DNA from: Sipunculus nudus
Lineage: Eukaryota; Annelida; Sipuncula; Golfingiida; Sipunculidae
Length of the DNA: 64,000 nucleotides
Assembly: GCA_026874595.1 (NCBI GenBank)
Contig: CM049318.1
Coordinates: forward strand, 51,552,750-51,616,749
Direction: 5' to 3'
The number at the start of each line of letters is the position of its first letter. Position 1 is the stretch's first letter. The notes under the pieces were generated by a model, which was given only the letters and a program-made list of their open reading frames with translations, made no database searches and had not been told where the DNA came from. Made by a program: the position numbers and the translations under genes. Shown here piece after piece: positions 47,346 through 58,993 of the stretch.

Positions 47346-48587
47346 GTGTTACAAGGTTTAGCCTCCAGGTGGTCCTGCTGTAATACAGTTAAACCTGTTC
47401 AATAGTGGAGATGAGCACGATCGTATTGATCATCAACCATGTCTAACCAAAAGAACTGCTTGGGTTATTCCATTCCTGCATAGAGAAAGACAGCATTATG
47501 CTGTACTGGTCAATGGCGCAGCATCCTTTTCATCCTAAATGTCCACGATGGTCACTCTGGGCACGAAAGGTGGTCACTAGCTGAGTGTCCATTCTATTAT
47601 ATACTACAGCAAGGTCCTCAGGCCGACGTTGGTTCAATATAGATAGAGTTTACTTATTAGGCCCCCGAGGAAGCTTGCGAAATGCATTAATTGGAGCCGT
47701 AGATGTCCTACTTGAACTCTCTTGCCACATCTTCTTGCATATTTCGTCAATTAAGACCCTAATTGTCTGGCTTTACTGTACTCCTTTTATCACATTTCGC
47801 TGGGGATTTGAAAATCCCCAAGAGACAAAATCGTTGCAGATTCAGTAACACTGACATTTATCGCTGCTTCAATGGTCCAATTATTCCTCACTCGTGACGA
47901 TATATAAGAATTTATTAAATAAAACAAGTATTAGAAACTATCAAAAATAGAAAATTCATAGAAGTGCATGCCAAAAGTGGCGGAAATTCATTTAATTCAT
48001 TTTAATGTATATTGTATAGTTTCATACCATTGTCAAAATAGTTCAGACTGGAGGTAACTAGGTCACAATTTAACACTTTGAAGAATTAAAAAAAATTAAG
48101 AAATCAAAGAGACCAATTTAAGAAAAGTAAACTTGCCTTCATATGAAGTAGGGTTAGAGAATAAGTAAACACTTTGTACAATAAGTAAACATTTATACAA
48201 TAATGTATTGTATAAAAGGACATCTCAAAGATCAGACGGTTACAATTTAAACCCTTAAAATAAAAGCATGTGGGGCTATCTGGCAAAGACAGTAGGCAAC
48301 GGGGGCCTAAATTCGCAGTCTTGAGGCTCTCTCATATTAGAGATATAAAGTAAGACCCATCATTAACGAACACCTGGGTATAGCGACTATATCGAAATTA
48401 GGACCATTTTCTATGGTACCGGTTATTTTTGCTCTTTATAGCATATGTCTTAACCTAGGAATAGCGGCACATCAATTTTCCGTTTTGCGAGAACTTTTGA
48501 ACACACCGGTTGACTTGAACCTCGATTACCCCACCACTAAGTATTCTGGTAAACCTCGGCTGGTCAGGCGTAGTACTGCATCATATA
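47345..48587. other. no gene supported
   Basis: An 87-codon plus frame (47,585-47,848) lacks motifs or start context. The rest is AT-rich. Confidence 0.45.
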
Positions 48588-50026
48588 CTAGAAACCTGCA
48601 TTATAAGGAATGCAGGCCTTTTGTAGGATGCTCACAAAACCGTGATTGCATTCATTCTTAAACTCATTTTCCCAGATTCATTCATGCATAAGTGACTGTA
48701 CATTTGTGAATATTCTTGAATAAAGTTCCTAGCTGATTCCGGATCATGTGCCGGATAAACACAAACATCTAATCGATTCTTAATACGCGTATTCGGAGAC
48801 TTTTTCCGTTACTAACAGTAAACTCTTTTAAAATGAGGAGAAAAATGTCATATACGGTTTTTGCCAGTGTGGGGCAAAAAACAATATGGCGGCAGGGAGT
48901 ACTCGCCTCTTTTTTATAGGTATATTTTACAGGAAGCAAGTTTAAATCACAGCTTATATATGCTATGATGAGCGTATATTTTATTTATTCTGACATTATT
49001 CACACTGGGATCGTTATTTGCACATATAGAATTCAAACAGTCATTTCAAACGTGGTTTTTAGCACGAACTTTTATACAACATTTTAAAAGGATAATAATG
49101 TAATTTGTTTTCACCCGCTGTCCATGAATTTTTATTTATTCTGTATGTATCTAGATGTTCTGTTGCGGAAACAAGTCGGGTTTCTCTCTTATAAGTGCGA
49201 CCGTGCTCAAGAAAAATTATTAAGAGGAATGACTTGATATTTAGTAAACGCCAGGTTTTGGGGGTATAATATTATTGAGATTCGCATGGTATTTAATACA
49301 TTTTAAATAATTTTCAAACCCCGATATGAAAAGCGTTTCTTTGGGTTGTTAGGTGACATTAAAATGGAGGAAGCCGCTTTCATTTGGTCACTAGTAGTGC
49401 GTTTTATCAGCCTGGCTACCGGCAGTTTGATATTCGCTGTGTTTCAAAGCACTAGTTAACTTGTGACGTCATGCCAGAGAAGCTTGTAAATTTCAAAAAT
49501 GTATATTTCACTTTAAACAGGTGGGAGAGAGGGCTTAGTGTTTGCTGACAGTTTCACCGCTAGCAGCCGACGGCGAAGCAACAGGTTTCAAGCGTTAGTC
49601 ACTAAAAAAAGCAATTTGGGAGTCCATTCTTATATGCTAGTTCACCGCATAATGCCAGGGTCTCCGAGTTGGTAATATATCTAGGCCGGGGAAAAGCTAT
49701 TTATTTTGTGACGTAGCATCGATAAATAGACACACTTGTACCACGAGGTATATAAATGTTCATATTTATTTTAAACAGGAGTATATGAAGAAGATCAAGT
49801 CCCCTGATGCGTAGGACATTTTAATTGCTTGCCGCCATTTTATTCTTTTTCACACTGGTGAAAAGCCCTTGGCTTACCCTACCTCCTTTACTAGAGAGCA
49901 TGGATCCCCGGACACGCGTATTGGCCCATTTCCGAAATGCCCTGAAAATTTGCGTGAGATATGCTGTGAACAAACACACCACAAACACACACACGAACGG
50001 GGATGAACAAATATCCTCCTAGAGTA
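48588..50026 (-). mobile_element. Helitron-like non-autonomous element, copy 7, split by an insertion
   Basis: The left part (48,588-48,784) holds the minus-strand 3' end (CTAGAAACCTGCATTATAAG: hairpin then CTAG) and the middle up to ATCTAATCGATTCTT. The right part (49,914-50,026) resumes with GGCCCATTTCCGAAATGCCC and the GTGAACAAACACACCAC head region up to CCTCCTAG. In other copies these two blocks are adjacent, so the 1.12 kb between them is an insertion. Confidence 0.75.
48794..49913. mobile_element. 1,120 bp inverted-repeat DNA element inserted in Helitron-like copy 7
   Basis: Bounded by the direct repeat ACGCGTATT (48,785-48,793 and 49,914-49,922), a possible 9-bp target duplication as made by Mutator-like elements. 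The ends are degenerate inverted repeats: about 70 bases in, the left has GTTTTTGCCAGTGTGGGGC then AATATGGCGGCA, and the right, inverted, has GCTTTTCACCAGTGTGAAA then AAAATGGCGGCA. The interior has no transposase. Family assignment is tentative because the outermost bases do not pair well. Confidence 0.55.
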
Positions 50027-50069
50027 GGGAACTAGAACAAACGTACAGATCAAACTAGTATATAGTAAC

Positions 50070-50468
50070 CGGCTTCTGTGGCTCAAGGAAACCTTCTGTG
50101 GCTCAAGGGGGACTCAACGCCGAGAGGTCGTGAGTTCAAATCCCAGCCGAGGCGGTGAGATTTTTCACGGTCGGCCCCCACCCTGGGTGAGCGCTCTGCA
50201 AGCCTAATGGGAAGGCTGTGCCCAACAGCCATTTTTCACTCATGAACGAGTGCGTCTTTGAGGGTTTCCTCGGTGTTATGACCCACCAATGGGAATGATT
50301 ACACACCCAGGACCTGCAGATGCGGTAGACACCGAGCCTGGGTGACACGAGGATACAAAATGTCCTGCCGCCCTGTCACGTAGTCCAAAAACAAAATGGA
50401 ACTCTAGGGATATACATACTGCGATGAAGAATTAGATAAAAGCAATAAAAATGGAGGCGGTTACCTCC
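50070..50468 (+). mobile_element. tRNA-derived SINE, family 1, copy A
   Basis: Head GGCTTCTGTGGCTCAAGG with a second copy of CTTCTGTGGCTCAAGG directly after it, so the A-box region is duplicated. B-box region GTCGTGAGTTCAAATCCCAG; body GCGGTGAGATTTTTCACGG, GGTGAGCGCTCTGCAAGCCT, CATTTTTCACTCATGAACGA, GTCACGTAGTCC; tail AGCAATAAAAATGGAGGCGG with TTACCTCC. The tail GGAGGCGGTTACCTCC is a near-perfect palindrome shared by all three copies. Confidence 0.85.
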
Positions 50469-50469
50469 A

Positions 50470-51366
50470 AATAATCTTTAAGAAACAGGTACATGGTAAA
50501 GATTAAAGCGGATTCATTGATTTTCAGACTAAGGGAAAATATTTGCGTCAAGGTTTCATACCTTTTTATCAGTCCTGTCGCTAATAATATGCATGAGGGA
50601 TAATCCCTTTAAGTGGCATATTCCTATTGGCGGCGCCTATTAACTAATGATAACCCCTTGATCCTTTAAAATAGAAAAAGCCGATCCCACCTTACAGACT
50701 GTTCGTTTTGTTTGCAAATTGAGGGGACCGACTTAATATTCCGAACACATTCAATAAGAACATCTGGCGGCAAGTCGGATGAATCAAAGGGCGTTTTGCA
50801 TCTAGTGACCTTCCAGTTTCCGCAAGTATGCAACCAGCCACCGACTGTCAACATTGTTTTGTTTACTGACAGCTTGTATATAAACAAGTACATACATCAG
50901 TCACAGATGCAGTATAAGAACCTTTTAAGCAGGAATTACCTGCAGTTTATTCAAATGTACACAGAAAAGGCAGAAATCACAGAAAGTCTATAGAAACTGT
51001 CGGTGGACAGCTGGCTTTGAATTTGATCTGGTTAAAACTGTATTTGTGTTCATGGTTAAATGCTAACACTTTTGTCTATGTGTCCACACCTCTACCAAGC
51101 ATCAATTAATATATGTAAATAAATTGACCACCAAATATTTCTAACTTCCTTTCATGCGCAGGTGCGAGTTTGACTTTACATTAGGATATTTGTATCTACT
51201 TGAAAATTGAATAAGAGGAACTTTATTTACAAATAAATATTGATTATTGGTAGAAACAGGTGAAAGAGATTTACAAACAAAATCGATTTCGGTGTAATCT
51301 GACATACTGTCATTAACCCCACTGTAAGCCTAAGTAAAGAAAGAACGCTAATTTCGATCTGGTTCA

Positions 51367-51405
<39 letters not shown>

Positions 51406-51827
51406 CTATATATATATATATTACCATATATATTACTATTTATAAATGGATATATATGTGACCAGTTATACCGCCGTCAGTTGCGGTTGTTATTATTTGT
51501 TGTGATCTGTGTACAGGAGTGTGCACACTGTGTTAATATTGGTCAGAAAGCAACTCGCCAACGTTGTAATCCCTCTCTAATGCACCTGGGTTGTAACCTT
51601 TGACCTAGTAATTATTTTCCGCCAAATAATAATTTATATGCAGTAATAAGGTATAATTATCTATATGCCGAGTGTTTTCAAACTGTACATGCGTATTGCA
51701 GATTTAATTGTATATATGACCTGGCATCTTTTGAACTGGAGAGTTGATGTATTTCTCTCGTTTTCCAGATCCAGATTAAATCGTGTAAAGCACATTCTAT
51801 GTTCGTGTTTAAGAGCCTGGTGTGACA

Positions 51828-51890
<63 letters not shown>

Positions 51891-54210
51891 TTACATATGG
51901 TTACAAAACGGTCTGTTGTGCAACCATAGGTGTCCGAGGCGTGACAATAATAGTACCGCCACGTCCAATATATAGCAACACATTACATGTTTCACACACA
52001 CAGTATCGAGCATTTTGCTGGAATCGATAAAACTTCACAGTTAAATATAAATACCTTTATTTTTCTTCATATACATGCGTGTCTATATGTTTTTGAAAAA
52101 TGTTATTTTATAATTAATGTATATATATATATAATATATTCAAACATACATTTTGATAATTAAATAAGGTTTGATAATATAATACTATAGGGTTTAATAT
52201 TTCGTAAAAATATTGTAATACGAAATGATAATGGTTACAGAGAGATCAGTTGCATAATAGAAAATCAGACATCCATTAATTAAGCAATCGCAAAGAAATC
52301 CTCCCCAATCACGGCTTTGAAAATTAGGTCAATGTAGGTGCAAATGCAAGTGCAAATTTGTCACTTGTAAGTTGTAACTCTTACTCTGACCAAAGGCCAG
52401 TTTTAGCAAATCAGCAGTATGTAATGAAGCTCTAGAAAACAACGGAAACTTTAGATTTTTCTTTTTCTTTTGGAAAATGCGAAAATGTCATTTGCTCTGC
52501 ATTTTTGTGTAAGAACCTAAGTAAGAGTATTTTATACATATATCTTCAGCGCAACCTCTATACTTCAATTAAGAGAATACGTCAAAGCCAAACATTTTAA
52601 AATCTGATTCCCCCCCTCCCATCCCCGCCCTTGTGGCTCAGACATATTTTCGAAATAAGAACTAATTCAAAGCTAACAAATTTTAAGCTTTGACGTGGTA
52701 CGTCAGCGAAGATCGTCTGCAAAACTACGTACCACCATCCGTCTTCCGTCTGTGCACCAAGGTAGTCACAATCACGTGCCAGTATTTATTTCCTCGGCTA
52801 TGTGTCGACAGTATGTTAAATTGTGTGTTTGACTCATAAATTACGTGATATTCTTATTATATTGACATGTACTTACATTTGTGAAATATTTTTAAAAATC
52901 ACAAAATAGTCACTCGAGCCAGTGATGTCATGTTCAAGTCTTAGTGTCTGGCGTACATTACGGCCGTCTGCTTGGTTCTGGTTAGCCGTGACAACCTGAC
53001 TCAGTAGGCAATCATAATTGGGCTGGTAAGCCTACTTTAGTCGTGATAAAGCAATATCAAGGAATGCATCGCAGTGGTCTTCCATCATATTCCATTCATA
53101 TTGTGGTAAAAAGCCCATAATCTTTACATTAATCTAAGAATGATGAATTAACACAAGAGAACACATGAAAACTCACAAGTTGGCTGCGTTCAGTAACCCG
53201 TGCGAGCAGCACTTGTAGTCATGCGGCCGGAAATTCAACAAACATAAGGAGGGGTTTACCAATATGCCGAGTTAAAACGGAACTTTTCTCGCTCATGTTT
53301 GGTGTTGTTGAAAAGTACATTAAAAATAGTAACAATTAGCCTGGTTTATGTCAATTGACAGTGTACCTGTAGGCCATGAGGTGATGTAAAAAATGAAGTT
53401 AATATCTGCATCCTCAAGGGGCCTTATAATGCGTTCCTCAGAAATAGATGTAAAGGCACTCTGACAGCCAGTAATCTAGTCGTAATGTCAGAGGGCCGAT
53501 CTGGCGCTAATTTCGGGTCGAATTGGCCAGTATCGCATTTTTTGTCATACAAACCAAAAACTCTGGTAGAGACCTTTCCGACAAATGCATAGAATGTTTG
53601 TTGATAAGAATCATCTAAGAAATAATAAAATACAACTTATTTATCGGAATAAAGGACCCTAACATTCCCTCTAAATTGCCGCCGACAGGTGTCGCAAGTG
53701 TAATGGAAAAGGTCTATTGCGCCGTGACAGGTAGAGTGCTGTCGCTGAAATCAAATTATTCATTGTTATGGTAATGATGGGCAACAAAGTCGTAGTCGCA
53801 ACACCAGTCCGTTGATTTACAAATAACATGAATTGTGGGTGGCCGCCCTAACCCCTCCACTTTGACTTGAAATAAAATTACCGGACCCCCTCTCCAATAG
53901 TGTACGGTATTCAAAGTATGGCCCAATGTGTAGGTCCTTTACGGAGGCCTTGGCATGGCGTATGAGCATCACTTTGTGGATGTGATGATGGAAGAACTTC
54001 CTTTTTTACATAAATAAGAATTTTTTTAAATCATATGAGACCCCGTACAGTATATGGCATAATAAACCTCGGACATCTTTCCTTCTCAGCCTTGATGAAG
54101 TCCTAATTTGTTTTTTAATTAATTCTGTCATTTGAAGAAAATTTCAAATTCCAAAGGTGCTTTAAGTATCCAGTTACAAGTAGCCACTTTTCAGTGGAAT
54201 ACTCATAACG
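50470..54210. other. no gene supported; two (TA)n tracts
   Basis: 50,666-50,993 has opposing 75- and 93-codon frames on balanced-composition DNA without motifs. (TA)n tracts lie at 51,368-51,470 and 51,830-51,890. The 121-codon frame at 51,665-52,030 crosses the second tract and encodes (IY)n, so it is not a gene. Confidence 0.5.
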
Positions 54211-54212
54211 AT

Positions 54213-54470
54213 GTAATCAACATTTTTTATCACTTTTTTCATCCTTGAAATTGAAACTTCAAATATAGTATCAATTAAAAGTTAAATTTAATTGTATTTC
54301 AAGAAAGATTAAAGGAAATATAATAAGAATATAAAAATAAATGAGTAATCAACATTTTTTTACCACATTTTTCATCCATGAAATTGAAATTTCAAATATA
54401 GTTTCAATAAAATTTTAATTTAATAAAATTTCAAGAAAGATTAAAGAATAAAGTTTAAAATGAGATATGA
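54213..54470 (+). repeat. 132 bp tandem duplication, two copies
   Basis: GTAATCAACATTTTTT at 54,213 and 54,345. Both units share TTTTTCATCCWTGAAATTGAA, CTTCAAATATAGTWTCAAT-type sequence and ATTTCAAGAAAGATTAAAG. Confidence 0.85.
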
Positions 54471-54692
54471 CTGGTTAGGTTTATTTATATAATAAGAATA
54501 TCAAAATAACGTTTGGATTGATTATAAATATAGGCTTTTTTTCTCAACTCGCTTAAACGTGCACCTGCAACACCCTTTATATAAAACACAGTGGCAATTT
54601 TCAGAAGATGCCGATAATTCACGTATAGACAGGATCATATTAAATTCATATATATATAAAACGGTCAGTCATCTTCTATTTACTTGTTGCAG

Positions 54693-54890
54693 ACTGCCAA
54701 AAGTACATTAAATGATCACTCTACTTTCCCGATTTGCAATCCTTTTGAGACGTATATCTTATTAATACCTGATGGAAACTTTCTAATGAACATTTATCTA
54801 CTAAATTTCAGTTTTATTGAAGCTGATTTTCGTGTCTGCATCCCAGATGAGTCCAAGACCCAATATGAAAAACCTATTTTAGTACATTAG
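54693..54890 (+). CDS. possible terminal coding exon, family not recognised
   Basis: Follows a good acceptor (TTCTATTTACTTGTTGCAG ending at 54,692) and is open in phase 0 for 65 codons to TAG at 54,888-54,890. It reads TAKSTLNDHSTFPICNPFET, then YILLIPDGNFLMNIYLLNFS, then FIEADFRVCIPDESKTQYEK and a short tail PILVH. The central stretch is hydrophobic and could be a buried strand or part of a membrane segment. A second AAATTTCAG inside could give a shorter exon. No domain is recognised, and no AATAAA is seen within 100 bases downstream. Confidence 0.3.
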   Translation, partial: TAKSTLNDHSTFPICNPFETYILLIPDGNFLMNIYLLNFSFIEADFRVCIPDESKTQYEKPILVH

Positions 54891-55546
54891 TCTGCCCTGG
54901 TCCGGTAAGTTCTTTTTCCAAAATCTATAGATAAACATAAACATCCTTTCACTTCACCTGTTCACAGATATATAGCAATGAGTCAATAATGCGTTGACTT
55001 ATAGTGGGACCTATCTGAAAGACCACCAATATAATAAAACCACATGTCTATTAAGACCGCCTTAGATTGAACTAACCTGTCTAAAAAGACTACCTGTGAA
55101 TAAATTTTGACCAACTTCAGCTAGTCCCGAATTTGGTCTCGTAACAAAGGTTTCACTGTAGTAAAGAATTCATGACAATCCCTCAGTATCTATATAAAAT
55201 ATACACTGCTAAGCTTATGAACATATCCAAAGAAGGAGGTCTCATATAAATTGTGTCGGGGTTGATGTGTTTGTGTGTGTGGGGGGGGGGGGGGGTGCAA
55301 GCGAGCGATTATTTTGTAATTTGAGCCAAAATGAGGAACACGCTTCAATATTTAAATTATCAGTACAATGACAAATAATACAAATTACAAAATGTAACAG
55401 AATACTTATTTCACGTTGGAAAATATGTCTTTGGAAAATCAAAACAAAAATTATGGAAGTAGAGACAGGACGTTTGGTGCGGGACATGCCTTCCTTGCTT
55501 AGTCCATACACTATGGAGATTTATTAGGCAGGTGTAGTAATTGATA
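54891..55546. other. no gene seen; G-run at ~55,279-55,295
   Basis: A TGTGTTTGTGTGTGTG tract followed by a pure G-run of about 16; such runs are prone to sequencing error. Confidence 0.6.
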
Positions 55547-55672
55547 TCATTTGTTGAACACCCCATCACCCACGTGGCCAGATTCCAAATTTCTGAACAC
55601 TCTCTTGCGAACGTAATCCTCGTATATAGCGCTTTGAGAAACACACTTGCCTGACGCTCGCGGAACCCGTGG
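55547..55672 (-). pseudogene. possible RFX-type DNA-binding domain fragment
   Basis: In one minus-strand frame, 41 codons between two stops include SGKCVSQSAIYEDYVRKRVF and then RNLESGHVGDGVFNK. The pattern x-S-x-x-Y-x-x-Y, an eight-residue gap, L-E, then F-x-K resembles the first half of RFX winged-helix domains (S-T-L-Y-x-H-Y ... L-E-P-V ... F-G-K), with two extra residues before the F. The second half (the R-R-L-G-T-R-G region) is absent after the stop at 55,547-55,549. Two other frames over the same bases are longer (67 and 101 codons) but look less protein-like. If real, it is a truncated exon or decayed copy. The similarity is short and may be chance. Confidence 0.27.
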
Positions 55673-55679
55673 TCAACCC

Positions 55680-57070
55680 ATGCCGTTTCCCCTGCTTTGT
55701 GCCGGCCATTTGACATAACCGAGTCCCACGAATTTGCTGAACGATGAGTGCTGATGCACTCGGTCCCAATGTTTGGCTAATGAATCTGAAGCTAGTTCCA
55801 AGTAATCACACGACAGTAATTACATAGACCAATCTTTGTGAACTACCTCCGGTAGTTTGTCCGGACCTCCTGGACCCCCACCCCCTGCTTCCGCTTCTGC
55901 GACTAAAGAGATATGTATGTTTCCCGTTTCTTTCTTCAGGAACAGCTTCCTTGCCTTAAAACATACTTTTAATTCTTCTTTCATATATCCCTTACATCAG
56001 TCTATCCTTTATACGTCTCACAACAATAATATATGTAACCAGTCTAAGATTTTCTAAAATCATCACTAACCAGGTCTCCAAGGTAAACATACCGATGAAT
56101 GAATTTCTTGCCACAAGCATAGCGCCACAAAATCAAGGTAAAAATAGTTGTACATATCTTATTGGGACAGTATACTATATATCCCACTGTATATCTTTAT
56201 TTGTTTTAACTTTAGAATAAAAAAATATTGAGCCAACATTCTTCATCCCATTAAATACATCCCCCATGTCCAATAAAAAAGGCCAGTTACCGGGTTATCA
56301 GCTAGTAAAAATAAGAGAAGATAATTAGCAAGTATTATTAACTTCACATATCTGCCTTGCTTTTTTATTATGGGGTATCTGGTTTATAATGCATTGCTTT
56401 AACAGTTTTTAATTGTCAACACAGACATCTTTTCAAGCGCTTTTCCGCTTCCCATTCGCTTAAACCGCTGCTTGAAGATGAAGTTTTATGGGATTATTTA
56501 CACCTGGACCGGCACAATCAGACCGGTGAGAGCATCGCATCGCACTTTGCATCGAACCAAGCAGAGCGGGGTGTCGCGGGTTTGAAACTTTGAGCTGGAA
56601 GGACAACGCGATAGCACATTCAGCCGTCATTGTGCCCCCCCTTCGTCCTGCACACGCCAATTGAGATCAGCGATGCGACTGAGTGTTGAGTGATCATAGA
56701 AATACATTCGGGACACGTAGCTTCTCATACTTTATGCTTTGTCAGCCATCGTTTTACTCGGTATCTTCTCAGTAGTGTACAGACCGCTAATCAATGATGA
56801 AAGATTTGACGCCATGTCTCAGAAGAGCGAGCTGGTCGGCCTCCAGCTTCCAGTCGCATTACCCAATTTACCAACAATAAACCAATCAACTATACTGGGT
56901 GTTCAAGGCAGAGGCGTGTCGCATGGAATTCAGCGTTCAACATACCATGTGGTAATATGACCTGTCAGGCTTGTAGTTCAGCTTGCTAAGACAGTCAGAG
57001 TATTGTCACCTTAGGAACTTAGACTCTGCGTTGTAAAATTTATATATTGATTATATTGATGCGGATATTG
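55680..57070. other. no gene supported
   Basis: Opposing frames at 56,460-56,960 (66 and 73 codons) and a GPPGPPPP-containing frame near 55,857 lack support. A GCGGGTTTGAAACTTTG word near 56,577 resembles a B box, but no convincing A box is placed before it. Confidence 0.4.
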
Positions 57071-57074
57071 ACAG

Positions 57075-57218
57075 TTTTTTCAGGGGAAAACATTAGGCCG
57101 ATCCCGGATTCGAACCCATGTTAGTGGCGCACATGTCCGGCTTTCCAACCGCTTCGCTAGAAAAGCAAGCATCACTAGCGAGACAGTTCGGTCCGCTTTT
57201 ATGTCACCCCGTAACTAA
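57075..57218 (-). mobile_element. tRNA-like repeat, family 3, copy 1
   Basis: The minus strand has TAGCGAAGCGGTTGGAAAGC (A-box region) and CATGGGTTCGAATCCGGGAT (perfect B box GGTTCGAATCC), then a TTTTCCCCTGAAAAAA end. A second copy lies 278 bp downstream. This copy has about 23 extra bases after CTTCGCTAG relative to the other. A head taken from a tRNA gene is likely; the arms do not fold into a full cloverleaf by eye. Confidence 0.65.
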
Positions 57219-57350
57219 GCCCCTCTTAAGAGCGTTCTGCTATCAGAAACAAGACTAATTATCCCAGGAGTCACACTTTGGTGAGCTTATTCTCTGGGCC
57301 ACAAAGTTTACCGACATCCCGGACGAGCCCCCATTTTGTTACGAAGACAA

Positions 57351-57469
57351 TTTTTTTCAGGGGAAAACATTGGGCCGATCCCGGATTCGAACCCATGTTG
57401 GTGGCGCACATGTCCAGCGTTCCAACCGCTTCGCTAGCAGTTCGGTCCGGTTTAATGTCTCCCCGTAAC
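57351..57469 (-). mobile_element. tRNA-like repeat, family 3, copy 2
   Basis: Same blocks in the same order and strand as copy 1: TTTTTTCAGGGGAAAACATT on the plus strand, GGATTCGAACCCATGTT, CATGTCC, TTCCAACCGCTTCGCTAG, AGTTCGGTCCG and a CCCCGTAAC end. Confidence 0.65.
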
Positions 57470-57474
57470 AATAT

Positions 57475-58990
57475 AAAGCTGAATATAACAAGATAATGAA
57501 TTTGATATGTACTACAAAGAACATATCTCTTTCACATAATAGCATACAGGTGCTAAAGGGAGAAATTCTCGATCAGCCAAAATGAACATTTGTGTAATCC
57601 TGTTGATATTAATATGATCATACCAACTATCTAAATGATATCACTAAAAATTTGTGAATTTGAGATTAAATTTCTGATATTTTATTAGAATATACATACA
57701 TGTATATAATCTCTGTATTCAACGTTTCCACTTTGTTTCGACACATTCATTGTTTTAACGTATAAATAGAATTTAAGGACGAATACTAACAATCATATCA
57801 GGAATCAGATGTCCATAACATGATTGAAATTAAACAAATACAGCTTGGTCTGAAATATCTGGGAAATGGGGCATGGGAGAAGTTGTGCAAGCGGTCATCA
57901 TTACGATTACGGAAGCAATTTAATCACAGTTGTCAAACTCCCTTTAAAAGACCATTTATCAAAACTTAACAAAACTGTTTCTCATTTTCACCTACTCATT
58001 ATTGAAGTATGAATTGAGACTGATTCATCGTCGAGATGCTAATCCTGATTTTTCGTGGAATCTCCCCGATCCGTTGATAATGCCGTGATAATCCAAGTCA
58101 TTTAGCGAACAACGGAGAGCAGTTCTACATGTCGTGTTGCCAAAGTGGTTCGTTAATTGATGAGAAACTTCAAAAATCATTTCCGGTATAAAACTGGCTT
58201 AAAATTTCCGTGTGGAGCAAGCGAAACAAATAAAAAGCCACACGGGTTCAAAGAAATGCTAATGGATTTGATTTTTCACGAACCTTGGCAGAACGATTGA
58301 TTTCTAATTATATTAACCTGGTAACTCGAATGAGCGTGGCAATTCGTCTGCGTTTTATCATTATTTCGTCATTTAGGTTTATAATGAAATAGAGCATCAA
58401 AATTATCAATCAAAGAAGCACTGGCAATTGCACAGATAACCACCAAATTTATATAAGAGAAATAAACTTTATTCTGGAATAAATATTTTCGATATTAAAA
58501 ATAAAATGTAAATCAAAATATTAATCCATAATAAAATAAAATGTTTTTCTTATTCCAAATATATAAAATCAGATTTTTTTTCAAAAAAATTACGTAGAAT
58601 AATTTTGTTTGTTTGTTGTGACTTATCAAAACACAGCATGTCCAGTTAAGTTTTAGTATATTTCTGAAAAGTCTAAAATAACAAACTACACTGACAGACT
58701 AGGTTTAATATTAAATAAAGAGAGTTTACCATCGTATATTGAATCAGCATATCCGCCCTTAGTGTAATTAATATCTTTAGCTTGGCTCATCTTTACTTCC
58801 TGTGACTGTGGCAGCAAGCACCGCATTAATTATCTTTAGCAGTTTAGAATGTATTAGGGAACAGCTTAACATTCTCAGTCAGATGTTTGTTTTTGCACGC
58901 GTTAAATGCTCTGGAGTCTCGTTAAAGGGCTTAGTATAACATGAAAATAGTTCTTATTTAATAAGTTGAATAAGTTAAATATTCCCTCTG
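57475..58990. other. no gene seen
   Basis: AT-rich DNA with no repeat or coding signal. Confidence 0.5.
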
Positions 58991-58993
58991 CCT

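Noticed and set aside
51665-52030. 121-codon plus-strand frame
   Set aside because: Its middle is an (IY)n run from a (TA)n microsatellite; no supporting start or splice context.
56500-56600. Possible tRNA-like region with GGTTTGAAACTTTG
   Set aside because: Only a B-box-like word; no A box at proper spacing and no paired arms.
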